Assembly: GCA_021397835.1 (NCBI GenBank)
Contig: JAJFZO010000065.1
Span: forward strand, 1,116,001-1,180,000
From: Moringa oleifera
Taxonomy: Eukaryota; Streptophyta; Magnoliopsida; Brassicales; Moringaceae
Reading direction: 5' to 3'
DNA length: 64,000 bases
Each line of letters opens with the position of its first letter. Position 1 is the stretch's first letter. A program made the position numbers and the translations under genes. Under the pieces are notes generated by a model. It saw only the letters and a list, made by a program, of their open reading frames with translations. It searched no databases and had not been told where the DNA came from. This document shows positions 9,857 to 22,067 of this stretch, one piece after another.

Positions 9857-12800
9857 ATGGGTAGCGAAGAAAACTCATCACATGGGATCATCAAGTTCGA
9901 TGGTACAGATTATGCCTTCTGGAGAATGCAAATCGAGGATTATCTGTATGGGAAAAAGCTGCATGAACCACTTTTGGGTCAAAAACCTGAAAAGATTTCA
10001 GAAAGCGATTGGAATCTCCTTGATCGACAGGTGCTGGGAGTTATTCGGCTGACACTGTCAAAGAACGTTGCTCACAACGTGGCGAAGGAGAAAACAACTG
10101 CAAGTCTGATGAAGGTGCTATCTGACATGTATGAAAAACCTTCAGCAAACAACAAGGTTTTTCTCATGAAGAAGCTATTCCACTTGAAAATGGGTGAAGG
10201 TAATTCTGTGGCAACTCATCTTAATGAGTTTAATACAATAGTTAATCAGTTATCTTCTGTTAAGATTGACTTTGATGATGAGGTACGTGCCTTGATACTA
10301 TTGGCATCGTTGCCAAATAGTTGGAAGCCCATGAGAGCAGCGATGAGCAATTCTGTTGGGAGTTCAAAATTGAACTTCAATGATGTTCGTGATCGAGTTC
10401 TTGCAGAAGAGATTCGGATGATCGATTCAGGTGAAACATTAGTTGCAAATTCTGCCCTAAATGTTGAAAACAGGGGAAGAGAAAGTGACAGAAACTCTGA
10501 TCGCAATAAGGGCAAATCTAAGTCAAGGAATGGAAGAAGCAAATCTAGATCTGGAAGAAATTTGGAATGCTGGAACTGTAAGAAAAAGGGCCACATGAAG
10601 AAAGACTGTCGCTTACTAAAGAAAAAAGGTGAGCATAAAGATGACACTGCAAATGCTGTAACAGATGAGGTAGATGATACTTTACTCTTGGCTATTGATA
10701 ATCCTCTTGAGTCTTGGGTTTTAGATTCTGGGGCGTCTTTTCATACCACTGCATATGGCAAAATAATAGAAAATTATGTTGCTGGAAATTTTGGGAAGGT
10801 CTATCTTGCTGATGGAGAACCTTTAAATATTATTGGTATGGGTGATGTTAAATTGAAGATGCCAAATGAGAATATCTGGAAGATTCAAAAGTTGAGACAT
10901 GTGCCAAAGTTGATGAGAAATCTCATTTCTGTTGGACAGCTTGACAGTGAAGGGCATAGGGTGACTTTCAATGATAATGCTTGGAAAGTTACCAAAGGTG
11001 CCATGGTTGTTGCTCAAGAAAGCAAAACTGGAACTCTCTATATGACTTCAAGTTGCAAGGATACAGTGGCTGCTGTTGACACTGGTATGAACTCTGACTT
11101 ATGGCATTGCAGACTTGGGCATATGAGTGAAAAGGGAATGAAGGTCATGGTGGCAAATGGTAATTTTCCGGATTTAAAATCTGTAGAGCACAAGTTGTGT
11201 GAAAGCTGCATCCTTGGCAAACAGAAAAGGGTCAGCTTCTCCAAAGCAGGAAAGCAGTTGAAGCAGCAAAAACTAGAGTTAGTTCATACAGATGTATGGG
11301 GGCCTTCGACTGTGACGTCTCTTGGGGGATCTAGCTACTATGTGACTTTCATTGATGACTCAACCAGAAAGGTATGGATTTATTTTCTAAAGAATAAATC
11401 TGATGTATTTGATGCTTTCAGGAAATGGAAAGCCATGGTTGAGAATGAAACTAATCTTAAAGTTAAGTGTTTGAGATCTGATAATGGTGGAGAATACATT
11501 GATGGGGATTTCAAACAGTTTTGTGCTGACAATGGGATCAAGATGGAGAAGACTACTCCAGGTACACCTCAGCAGAATGGTGTTGCAGAAAGGATAAACA
11601 GAACACTGAATGAGCGTGCAAGGAGCATGAGAATGCATGCAGGGTTGCCCAAGGCATTTTGGGCAGATGCAGTTAACACTGCAGCCTATTTAATCAATAG
11701 AGGCCCTTCAGTTCCTTTGGATTGCAGAATACCCGAGGAGGTTTAGAGTGGCAAAAAGGTAAATCTGTCTTTTCTAAGAATATTTGGTTGTCTGTCATAT
11801 ATCCATATTGATGCTGCTGCTAGAGGCAAACTTGATCCTAAATCAAAAAAATATTTTTTCATTGGATATGGTGACAATGAGTTTGATTATCGTTTCTGGG
11901 ATAGCCAAAACAGGAAGATCATTAGGAGCAGGGATGTAATCTTCAATGAGCAAGTTCTGTACAAGGATAGTTTGGGCAAGAGTTCAGAAGTAACAGATTC
12001 TGAGGTAAAAAGGCCTGAAGTGATCCACTTGAGAGACATTCCAGTAAATCAGTTGCAACATAATACTGAGGAAGTTGAAGATGACATTGCTGAGCAAAAT
12101 CAGGAAAGTATGGCTCCAGAGGTAAATCCAACCACTCCTGTGACAAAAGTGAGAAGATCTTCCAGAACTGTGAGACCACCACAGAGATTTTCACCATCTC
12201 TGAACTACATCTTGTTGACTGATAGGGGTGAACCAGAGAGTTTTGATGAAGCTTTGCAGGGTGATGAATCAATCAAGTGGGAGTTAGCCATGAAAGATGA
12301 GATGAATTCTCTCATGAGTAATCAAACATGGGAGTTGGCAGAACTACCACATGGAAAAAGGGCCTTGCAGAACAAATGGGTTTACCGGATAAAAGAAGAA
12401 CATGATGGCAACAAGCGGTATAAAGCAAGGTTAGTAGTTAAAGGCTTTCAACAAAAGGAAGGTATTGACTACACAGAGATTTTCTCCCCAGTGGTTAAGT
12501 TGACTACAATCAGAATAGTGCTTGGGTTAGTGGCTCAGGAAGATTTGCATCTGCAGCAAATGGATGTAAAAACTGCTTTTCTTCATGGTGACTTGGAGGA
12601 AGAAATTTACATGAAACAGCCACAAGGATTTGAAGTCAAAGGTAAGGAGAAAATGGTATGCAAACTTATGAAAAGTTTGTATGGGTTAAAACAAGCTCCA
12701 AGACAGTGGTACAAGAAGTTTGACAACTTTATGGGTGACAATGGTTTCTTAAGATGCCAGGCAGACCATTGTTGTTATGTTAAGAGGTATGATAACTCTT

Positions 12801-13764
12801 ACATTATATTACTGCTGTATGTTGATGATATGTTAATTGCTGGAGCTAATTTGCATGAAATAGAGAAATTAAAGAGTAAGCTTTCAAAGAAGTTTGCTAT
12901 GAAGGATTTGGGTTCCGCCAAACAAATCCTTGGGATGAGAATCACCAGGAAAAAGGGAATTCTCAAGCTATTTCAGGAGAAATACATCAACAAAGTGCTT
13001 GCTAGATTCAGAATGGATGGTGCCAAACCAGTGAGTACACTTTTGGCTAGTCATTTCAGACTATCCAAGAGTCAGTCTCCCTCAACTGATGATGAAATTG
13101 CATATATGGGCAAGGTGCCTTATGCTTCTGCTATTGGGAGTCTAATGTATGCCACAGTATGTACAAGACCAGACATAGCACATGCAGTGGGAGTTGTTAG
13201 CAGGTATATGAGCAATCCAGGAAAGCAACACTGGGAAGCAGTTAAGTGGATCTTCAGGTATTTGAAGAGCACTGCAGATTTCGCTTTGTACTTCAGAAAA
13301 ACAGATATGGGCTTACATGGTTATGTTGATGCTGATATGGCTGGTGACATCGACAGCAGAAAAAGTACTACAGGGTATGTTTATACATTGGGTGGTACTG
13401 CAATAAACTACAAAAGATAGTTGCACTTTCGACCACAGAGGCTGAATATGTTGCTCTTACAGAAGCAAGCAAGGAGATGATATGGTTGTTATCTTTCCTA
13501 AATGAACTGGGGCACAAGTTTGAAAAAGGTATGTTGCATTGTGACAGCCAGAGTGCCATTTACTTGGCAAAGAACCCTATGTATCATGCTAGAACGAAGC
13601 ATATAGAAGTCAGATATCACTTCATAAGATCAGCTTTGGAAGATGGTGTCTTGTCACTCGAAAAGATACAAGGAAGTCAGAATCCAGCTGATATGCTAAC
13701 CAAGGTTGTTACAATCGAGAAACTGAAGTTGTGTACAACTTCAGTGGGGCTTCTCAGCTGCTGA
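9857..13764 (+). pseudogene. Copia Gag-Pol polyprotein, broken
   Basis: The frame opens at ATG 9857 with a copia-type gag (starting MGSEENSSHG). A CCHC zinc knuckle is near 10568-10609 (CWNCKKKGHMKKDC), an aspartic protease near 10715-10755 (LDSGASFH), and an integrase with an HHCC region near 11100-11215 and a catalytic core with PGTPQQNG near 11560. Reverse transcriptase with YVDD lies at 12818-12829, and RNase H follows (ALSTTEAEYVAL and later). A TAG at 11744-11746 ends the frame after the integrase core; the same frame is open again from 11747 to a stop at 13418-13420. Just before that stop the reading frame shifts, consistent with a small deletion, and RNase H continues in another frame to TGA 13762-13764. 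Confidence 0.9.
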
Positions 13765-13820
13765 TTGGGAAGTCATGGCCATTGCAGGTGGAAGAAACAA
13801 TTGAGATAATGAATTAGTCT

Positions 13821-13833
13821 CCAAGTGGGAGAT
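13821..13833 (+). other. Polypurine tract
   Basis: CCAAGTGGGAGAT lies directly before the 3' LTR. It is the expected plus-strand primer of the element. Confidence 0.7.
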
Positions 13834-14343
13834 TGTTGAGTATGTGTGGAGACTTATCCACAAAAGGGTTTATATTTATCTGAAAAGATATATATTTATC
13901 TGAGATGGCATATACTTATCTGAAAGGATATATATACTTATCTGAAAAGAAATATACTCATCCAAAGAGTATATACTCATCAAAAAGATATCTTGAGATT
14001 CTCACACATCTATCTTTTGGGCCTTGGGCTCTACTATATAAAGGGGGGGCTTCTACCCATGTAAACATCACAACAGAGAGAGTGAGTAAGAGTCCTAGAG
14101 TTTTATTTTAGTAAAGTGAGGGCTAGGAAAACGGTTATCTCTCTTATAATCTATTTTCATAGTGAAAGGGTTTCCTGCAGTGGCTGCAAAGTGGATGTAA
14201 CTCTCAATTGAGGGTGAACCACTATAAATCTTGTGTTCCTGTGGTTGTTTACTTTCTTCTTGCTTTTATTATTGTTGCTTTCAGGTTATAGGGATTTGAT
14301 ATTTGATCCATCAATTAAGGATCTGGTTGTCTAATTCCCAACA
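13834..14343 (+). repeat. 3' LTR of the copia element
   Basis: 510 bp, the same length as the 5' LTR, with five single-base differences by eye. Confidence 0.93.
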
Positions 14344-14348
14344 CTTAC
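14344..14348 (+). repeat. 5-bp target-site duplication, right copy
   Basis: CTTAC, matching 9305-9309. Confidence 0.92.
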
Positions 14349-15867
14349 GGCCAAACGACCTTCAAGAAACCTACTGGAAGATTTACCAATGGGCGCATAA
14401 TTCCAGATTTTATTGGTAATTACTCAGTTCAATATAGTATTTCATCTTGTTTTGTGATTGAATTGCTCCTCTCTAAGAAGCAACTCTACTGACCCTTATA
14501 ATTGGATGCAGCTGAATACGCATGGTTGCCGTTAATCCCACCATATCTACAGCCTGGAAATCATCAATTTACTTATGGGGTCAATTTTGCATCTGGTGCA
14601 GCTGGTGCCCTGGTTGAAACTTTTCCAGGATTAGTATGTTATGTTGCTTGCTGTTATTACTGTTTACTTCATTATCCAGATAAACATTTAGAGCTTACAT
14701 TCGTTCTCCTTTTATAGGTAATAGACCTCAATTCTCAGCTAGGCTATTTCAAGGACGTGGCGGAGCTGTTGAGGCAGCAAGTAGGAGATGCAGAAGCCAA
14801 GAAATTATTCTCAAGAGCAGTTTCTTTATTCAGTGTAGGAGGGAACGATTACATCTATCCCTTCTTCTTCAACTCTAGCATGCGTCGGTACTGGTCTTAC
14901 AATAAAAAGGAATACGTGGACATGGTCATTGGCAACATAACCACTGTGATCAAAGTATCAACATTATCCCATTTTTGAAATCAAATATTATGGAATTTTA
15001 CTCCAAATTTGATCAAAGTGTGTACTGTAACATTTTCATTGTTTCAGGAAATATACGAAGTAGGAGGAAGAAAATTTGGACTTTTACGCTTGGGGGAATT
15101 CGGTTGTGCTCCAGGCTTCCGAGTGCTTAATCTTGGCTCTTGTGTAAAGGAAATTACAGAATTAGCAAAATTGCATGATGAAGCACTGTCTAAAGGCTTG
15201 AAAGAGCTAGAGAAACAACTACAAGGATTTAAATACGCCCTTCATGATACCTTAACTACTTTTGCAGAGAGAACTAACAATCCTTCAAAATATGGTTTGC
15301 CATGCCACCTTATAGTGATATATGAATTTAATTAAATATTTATGGCTAAAACATGTTAATTTATGCACTATTTTATGATTTTTCATTGTGTAGGTTTCAA
15401 ATATGTGAAGACAGCATGTTGTGGCGGTGGTCAGTATAGAGGGAGGGATACCTGCGGGGGGAAACTGGGAGATGCTCCAGATTACCAATTATGCCAAAAT
15501 GCCAGTGAATACATGTTTTTTGATTCCTTTCACCTCAGTGAAAAGCTTATGCAGCAACTTGCGGAGCGAATGTGGAATGGGACTTCCGATGTCACAGGGC
15601 CTTACAATGTCAAAGCGTTGTTTGAGCTCAGGGACATGTAAAGTCCACTAGTAAGTGCTGATCAGGTCTCCCAGATTGTTGAATAAAATCAGATTGCTTA
15701 GATCTGCCCATATAAGTTGTTTTCAATGTATTGTGTCCCCAGTCTCAAAAGTTTTAGCTACATTATAATAAACATGTTTGATGTACATGATATTTCCTAT
15801 ATATTACCCAATAAGAAAATGATTTTGATTTGCCCCATCCAATTCTTCCCAGTTATAATTATGGAAA

Positions 15868-17560
15868 TTTTAACTGGGAAGTCTGATATTCCATGTATTT
15901 TTCTGGCTGTTTTGTGCAAGCCTCATCACCATTAGCTGCAAAAGTCTGCAAACAAACCTAGCCGCCTTGTTTATCTTTGGAGATTCATTTGTTGATGTTG
16001 GAAATAATAAATATATGAATATTTTTTACAGTGCTCAGTGAAACAACTGCCATATGGGCAAGCCTTCTTCAAGCACCAAACGGGGGATTCTCCCATGGGG
16101 CTTAGTTGCAGATTTTATTGGTAAGATCTTCTAATATGCGGCTTCTCTGATTTATTGAGTGATAGTTAACTCATCACAAACTGACCTTATGTAGCTTGGA
16201 TGCAGCTGAATGTGCCTGCTTACCATTAATGGCACCATACCTTCAGCCTGGAAATAATCAATATACTTCATTACTTGATTAAAATAGAAGATAAGAGAGT
16301 GGAACAAGGTGATTTGCATAATTCGTCCTCCTTTTTGCTATATTTTTCTTGATCTCTATAAATAATATATTTGTAAGTAAAATATTTAAAATGGTTTTTA
16401 TGATTTCTACAAAAAAATTATTTTATGGGATATAATTTAATTAATCAGTAATCAAAAAGATTTCTTTTGTTTTTCCGTAACTCTTAAGAAATATTAGGAT
16501 GTTGACAATCTTTTCATTGTTCAAATTATTTTTTCATGCTTTTCTCTTATTCACAGAAATTTTCTCCAATTTATAACTTGTCAGAATCATGCATATTTGT
16601 TAAAGCTTCCAATGATTTTTATAAAGATAGAATAGTTCTGTGCACTTTCTTCTGCCATTATGGGCTGGAAAATCTTCTTTTCTCTTTTATTAAGATATTG
16701 CAACTTTGGGGAACTTCTTTTCTATCATTATGAGTTGGAAAAAGTCTCTCCTTTATAATAATTGAGATGTTTTTTTTTTTTTTTATAAAGATAGTATGCT
16801 AATATAGCAATCAAACAAAGATGCCTAATGACAGAGGCATAGGACGAAACATGGTGACCCAGATGGCATGGGCGGGAGGTCTGACGAGCAAGAAGCGTCC
16901 TACAACAAAAGACTTGGTCAGTCCTTAAAAAGGAAGGACAGAAAGACGATTAGAGAAAGAAAGAAACCAACACTTCTACATGATCAATACTAACGGGCTG
17001 GGGAGAGGACTTTGACCTAATCTTCATAGGAGTTTCAAGAGGAAGCTATTTCTTAAAGCTCATTGGAAAGACTCTTAACAAAAGTGGACTTTGATTTAGT
17101 CTTCAAAGAATAATGTTATCTCAAGTGATGGTCCTCGAGATGAAAGATGATTGATGGAAGAGCTGCAAAGCCAATTAAAAGCATCCAAATATGCCATTCA
17201 TGATTTCCTAAACTTCTTTAAAGTGAAAGAATAAACAACCCTTCAAAATATGTATGGTGTCTTATGTCATCTTAATTAATTATCATATGCGTTTTGTATT
17301 CATCAAAGCATTTCAGCATAACAGCTTACAGTTTCTTAATTGTTAATGCTGCGTTGGCTTCAAGGGTGAGTAGATGGCCTGCTGTGGCAGTGGTCCGTAT
17401 CCAGGGAATCCCACCTCCGGATGGAAGCTTAGAGCAGCTCAGAACTTCGAACTATGCCAAAATGCTAGCCAGCCTGTGTTCTTCGATTCTACTCATCCAG
17501 GAGAAGGCAAACCAGCGGATCACAGAGCTAATGAGGACTGGAATTACTCCCAATGTTTCC
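15868..17560 (+). pseudogene. Decayed GLIP-like GDSL gene
   Basis: Pieces appear in gene order. The exon 1 remnant is at about 15868-16121 (a GDSF motif, then frame breaks, e.g. TGA within the segment after the NNKYMN-like region). The exon 2 remnant is at about 16205-16275, cut short after the NNQYT-like region. The end of exon 4 is at about 17160-17247 and exon 5 at about 17362-17560 (ACCGSGP-like, DSTHP-like, frame-shifted). Exon 3 and most of exon 4 are missing, replaced by unrelated sequence (about 16280-17150). The exon 1 wording resembles the next gene at 18062, so it is probably a dead sister of that gene. Confidence 0.8.
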
Positions 17561-17977
17561 TTTCACATTTTACTGAAATACTAAAAACAGTAAAAAGAAG
17601 AAAAGGTTGTACCATAATCACTGATTCGTACATTAATCAAAGGTCAGACTGATATATATATATATATATATATAAACATCTTTGTCAAGCACAATCGGTC
17701 AAGTCATCAGATGAGATCACATTTGCTGGTGTCGCTCTTCCACTGGCGATTGCTTGTTCAATAGATTTCAGAAAAAAAAAAAAAAAAAAGGGTCATATTA
17801 AGCTAAAATGAATGGATTAATCATCTACCTGCTCCGCTCCACTTGAGAGATATGAAAACATGTTATCCTTCATTAACTTAAAATATGGAGTTGCCAAAAA
17901 CCATTACATCAAGCAACATCAAAGCCTATATTGTTCACCTTGTGTTTCTTCTTCTTCATTTGATTCACTCAGATCAC
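17561..17977. other. Upstream region of the gene at 18062
   Basis: Contains a TA-dinucleotide run (17651-17673), another copy of the AACATCTTTGTCAAGCACAA block (about 17674-17725), and an A-run near 17771-17789. No coding sequence is seen. Confidence 0.6.
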
Positions 17978-17985
17978 TATAAATA
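17978..17985 (+). promoter_or_regulatory. TATA box of the gene at 18062
   Basis: TATAAATA in the context GATCACTATAAATAACACT, 77 bp before the ATG. Confidence 0.6.
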
Positions 17986-18061
17986 ACACTCTAATATATA
18001 GAAGAAAGCGCATAGAGTGATATATAGAAGGGAAAGAAGAAAAGAGAAGACAGGTTTAAGA

Positions 18062-19881
18062 ATGACTAATAGGAGATTCTATATATTTCTCTTACTCTTT
18101 TGTGCAAGATTCGTAGTCCTAATTAGCTGCCAGAGTCTGCGAACAAACCAAGCTGCCTTATTCATCTTCGGAGATTCATTATTCGATGCTGGAAACAATA
18201 ACTACATCAATACTCTTGATGGTGCTCGCGCAAATTACTGGCCTTATGGCCTAACCACCTTCAAGTACCCTACTGGAAGAGTTTCAGATGGGCGTATAAT
18301 CCCAGATTTTATCGGTATTTCATGTACTGTTTTCCTTATTAATTGAATGATAACCTATAGAACTGACCCTCTTAGCAATTTGATGCAGCTGAATATGCTT
18401 GGCTGCCATTAATTCCACCATATCTACAACCTGGTAATCGTCAGTTTACTTATGGTGTGAATTTTGCATCTGCTGGAGCCGGTGCCCTAGTTGAAACTAA
18501 TCAAGGATTGGTGTGTTTGCTTGCTCATTATTTTTCTTTCAGATGGATCTCATCGATTCAAAAGTTTCAGGCTTAATCAATTATAATCAAGTTAAAAAAG
18601 AGAAAACTGATGTTTCATTTTATGTTCTAGATTTTTAGAATATTAATACATGTATATGTATATGATAACAACTTTAATTTAAGGCTAGTCGGACTGCTTT
18701 TCTTATAATTAATTCTTGCAGGTAATAAACCTTCAAACTCAACTAAGTTATTTCAAGGAAGTGGAGAAGCTATTAAGGCAGAAGCTGGGAGATGTAGAAG
18801 CCAAGGCATTATTCTCAAGAGCTGTATACTTGATTAGCATTGGAGGCAACGATTATGCAGTGACCTTCAGCTCAAACTCTAGCTTCTTTCATTCTTACCC
18901 GAAAGAGGATTACGTAAACATGGTTATTGGCAACATAACGACTGTGATCAAAGTAATACGTCCAGATTCCGATCGATTTTCAGAAATCAAAACATCTTAT
19001 ACCCTTTTTTAATTGATTCACTAAAATCACCAATCTTCGCATTTACAGGAAATATACCAAGTAGGAGGAAAAAAATTTGGGTTTCTTGGGTTGGCGCAAG
19101 TGGGTTGCGCACCAAGGTTTCGGGCGATTGACCCAAGAGGCCAAGGCTCTTGCGCAGAGGAAGTGACGGAATTCGTGAAATTGCATAATGAAGCACTATC
19201 TAAAGTTGGTCCGGAGCTACAGAGCCAACTGAAAGGGTTAAAATGGGCTTTTCATGATCTCTACACTTCTTCCAGTGAAAGAATAAACAATCCTTCAAAA
19301 TACGGTATGCATGCGAATTATAATTTTTAATTTATCTGAATAATGCTAATATTTTAAAAAATAATAATAATAATTTAATGAATGAATAATTAAGATGTTT
19401 ATTTTATTAGTCATCAGTGAAATTCATTTATTCTCTGATAAGTTTTTTTAATAAATTAATTTTTTATTTATATCCATACGAAAGAGTAAATACGATCTTC
19501 TTAAAAATAAAATAAAATTCATATATGTTGTCTTGATAAATCATCAACCACAACAAAAAAATCTAAATTTTATAATTATCTGAAAAGGGGTTTTGGGTTA
19601 TTTGGTGATGGTTATAATGATGGACAGGTTTCAAATACGGGAAGACAGCCTGTTGTGGCAGTGGTCCTTACAGAGGACTTCCTAGCTGCGGAGGGAGAAG
19701 CAGAGCAGGTGACGGGTACCAATTATGCCAAAATTCTAGTGAACATGTGTTCTTCGATTCTGTTCATCCCACTGAAAAGGCCAACCAACAAATTGCAGAC
19801 TTAATGTGGAGCGGACCTTCCAATGTCACCGCGCCTTACGATCTCAAGACACTGTTTCACCATACCCCACTCTTAGATTAA
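18062..19881 (+). CDS. GDSL esterase/lipase, GLIP-like (complete)
   Basis: Five exons: 18062-18314, 18389-18510, 18722-18952, 19049-19304 and 19628-19881, giving 371 residues and TAA. The start MTNRRFYIFLLLF begins a signal peptide ending near ISCQ. Catalytic blocks are FGDSLFDAGN, GVNFASAGAG, IGGNDYA, AQVGCAPR and FFDSVHPTEK (Asp331, His334); all SGNH residues are kept. Intron 4 (323 bp) is longer than in the other family members and very AT-rich. The C-terminus runs four to six residues past the usual LFE.RDM ending (HHTPLLD). It is the most diverged of the intact left-hand genes and the last GLIP-like member before the family changes at about 22 kb. Confidence 0.92.
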
Positions 19882-21981
19882 TTTCAATATCTCTTCCAAT
19901 GTCTTATAATAAAAAAGTTTTAACAAATTATTTTATTATATCATCACTTTTCTTTATTTTTTTAAAAAAAAATTTAACAGGTCTGAAATTAATACATTTT
20001 CTATAATATTTGTAAGAGTATAAAAAAAAAAAAAGAGGGAGAGAATTTCATTAAGTGAAAAATCAGTAGTTTGTCTTCTTTCTTGTCTTGGGTGGTGTCC
20101 CGACTGGAAATTTTGCAATCAAAAAGAAGGCAATGACAAATGAGAAGATGATGATGAAGCCATTTCGGTGGATTCAAATTTTCCGAAGAAAAAGGTTGCA
20201 CGTAAAGCTGAAAATGTCACGTCCAAAATTATTTTTAAAAAAAATTAATTATTTTTTATTTTCGCGAGATTCGCCTTATCTGCGATGCAAGTTTATTAGG
20301 TAAAATTAAAAAAAGCACGTGTTCGAAATGTCACGTTCATGAATCAGGCTTTCACGGGCCACTGAAAATAATGAGTTTTGTCGGTTATACATATATATGG
20401 CTTTGTACCTTCAATAATTCATGCATTTATTTGAGAAAAAGCAAAGTCTTTGATTACCAAAAATAATAACTTTTCAAAAATTTCTTTTTTTTCATTTTTA
20501 TGATTTTAAAAAAAAAGTGAAGTCAAGGCCACACCTATTTATAATTATTAATGTTATGATAATTCATAACATATTGATTATTTTTAATTGAATATGTTAA
20601 AATATAAAAGATAAATATAAAGAAGCTCTTAATTATATTTATTTATTTTTTTAATTTTAATTAATTAAATCAGTTAATATATTTGATCTTTTGATTTAAT
20701 ATAAATTAAATTTTGATTTTTTCAAAAAAGTGAAAATATTTTATTATTTAAAAATAATTTTAATAATTTTAACATTCTATTTTAATTTTTTCATCAATTT
20801 CAAATCATTTTTAATTAATTAGCTATGCATAATGAAATTTTGAAATGATTGTATAAAAATATTTTTTTTTTAATATTAAAAAAATTATGTATATATATAT
20901 TTTTTGTGATGATAGATTGGATATGTTTTTACAAGTGCAAAAATATAATATCAAAATTTATTACACATAATATGTTCTTTAGTTTTTTAATTTTCAAAAT
21001 TTAATCTTTCATATTCCTCAGTTGAAAAAAAACAATTAACGTCATCATTTAAATTAAAATAATTGATTCAAAAATTTAAAATCAAAACAGACTTAATTGA
21101 AAAGTTTTTTTTTTATTTATATTAACCTGAAAAATAAGCAATCAATAATTATGTTATTTCAATGATTTATTTCGAATAACTTTTTCTTTAATCATAGATT
21201 GAAAAAACAAAAGATGGTGGGCCGAGCCAACCAGATCCGACGTGTGAGTGCTCAGTCCGATCATCAGTGCATGCCATATTGCCATGTGCAGTTTCCTTCA
21301 TGACAGGTAATGGTTGGCCCCATATAATGCAGAGTTGGTGGGAGCATAAATAATACAGAGCCAAATCTGTGCTATATGATTAAACAATTTGGAGTTTTGG
21401 AATTGACTATAATTTAATAAGAGTTCTGGACCACAGAGATATGGGTTTGATCCATATATGGTAGACAGAAAAATTAAATATCTTATTTATGGCCCAATTG
21501 ATTTTTTTTTTTAATGTCTTATAAACTTATCTATACGCCACATAAGTTCCAATCATAGTAATATAATAAAGAAAATGAAATTGCTATTCCAATATATACA
21601 ATTAATGAAATTCATTTATTGATTAATTCTGATAGAAAACTATAAGATATGGTACGTAGTAACGTTAATGATGCTTGCCGTAAAATTAATACGTAGCATT
21701 AATGCATGTATGTCCTTTCTAATTGTGAGGACAAGAAAATATTGAGACAGAATTGAATGATTGGTATTTATTTCTATCATAATCTCTTGTTTTATATGCC
21801 CTTGTTTGTGATTAGTCTTTACACGATTTCGATTAGATTTATGATAGCTAAAAAAGGGAAAGAAATCAAGAGTACCTGTATAATTCATCAAGTCTTCATG
21901 GAGTGGATAGATGAAGAGGAAGCTTAACAAATTTGTGGATGGGCGGGTGGGTGGCTGGCTGGCTAGGTACAACACTAATAA
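19882..21981. other. Intergenic between the two GDSL clades
   Basis: About 2.1 kb, mostly AT-rich low-complexity sequence (20450-21200). A short less AT-rich island at about 20060-20345 includes, on the - strand, a reading frame (about 20175 down to 20063) for a hydrophobic helix followed by a Lys/Arg-rich tail. I cannot name it. No GDSL remnant is seen. Confidence 0.5.
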
Positions 21982-21989
21982 TATAAATA
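21982..21989 (+). promoter_or_regulatory. TATA box of the gene at 22068
   Basis: TATAAATAGCAA, 79 bp upstream of the ATG. The same TATAAATAGCAA wording precedes the genes at 26226 and 43390. Confidence 0.6.
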
Positions 21990-22067
21990 GCAACTGTGAG
22001 GAGCTCAGGGAGGCAACACGACCTACACAAGTGGTAGTAGCACTACTGTAACCAAAGAGTGTCCCTC

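Larger units (their letters stand above)
9310..14343 (+). mobile_element. Ty1/copia LTR retrotransposon, 5034 bp
   Basis: A complete element with two 510-bp LTRs (TG...CA type), a primer-binding site at 9822, a Gag-Pol reading frame with copia domain order (gag, protease, integrase, reverse transcriptase, RNase H), a polypurine tract at 13821, and 5-bp target-site duplications. Integrase before reverse transcriptase defines copia rather than gypsy. I counted five LTR differences, all transitions, which points to a recent insertion. The coding frame carries an in-frame stop and a frameshift, so this copy probably cannot move by itself. It could be mobilised in trans if relatives are active. 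Confidence 0.95.
9124..15641 (+). pseudogene. GLIP-like GDSL gene disrupted by a copia insertion in exon 1
   Basis: Exon 1 starts at ATG 9124 and runs to 9309, is interrupted by the retrotransposon (9310-14343) plus one target-site copy (14344-14348), and resumes at 14349-14415. The two parts total 253 bp, the normal exon 1 size. The other exons are 14512-14633, 14718-14954, 15048-15294 and 15394-15641. Outside the insertion no stop or frameshift is visible and all splice sites are standard. Ser39 in FGDSLFDAGN lies before the insertion; IGG-type block III (VGGNDYI), FGCAPGF and FFDSFHLSEK lie after it. It is disrupted as it stands, but so little decayed that the insertion must be recent; an allele without it may exist. 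Confidence 0.9.

Noticed and set aside
10246..10647. 133-codon open frame on the - strand within the copia gag region
   Set aside because: It is antisense to the gag and zinc-knuckle coding sequence; its Leu/Ser-rich composition mirrors the Lys/Arg-rich sense protein.
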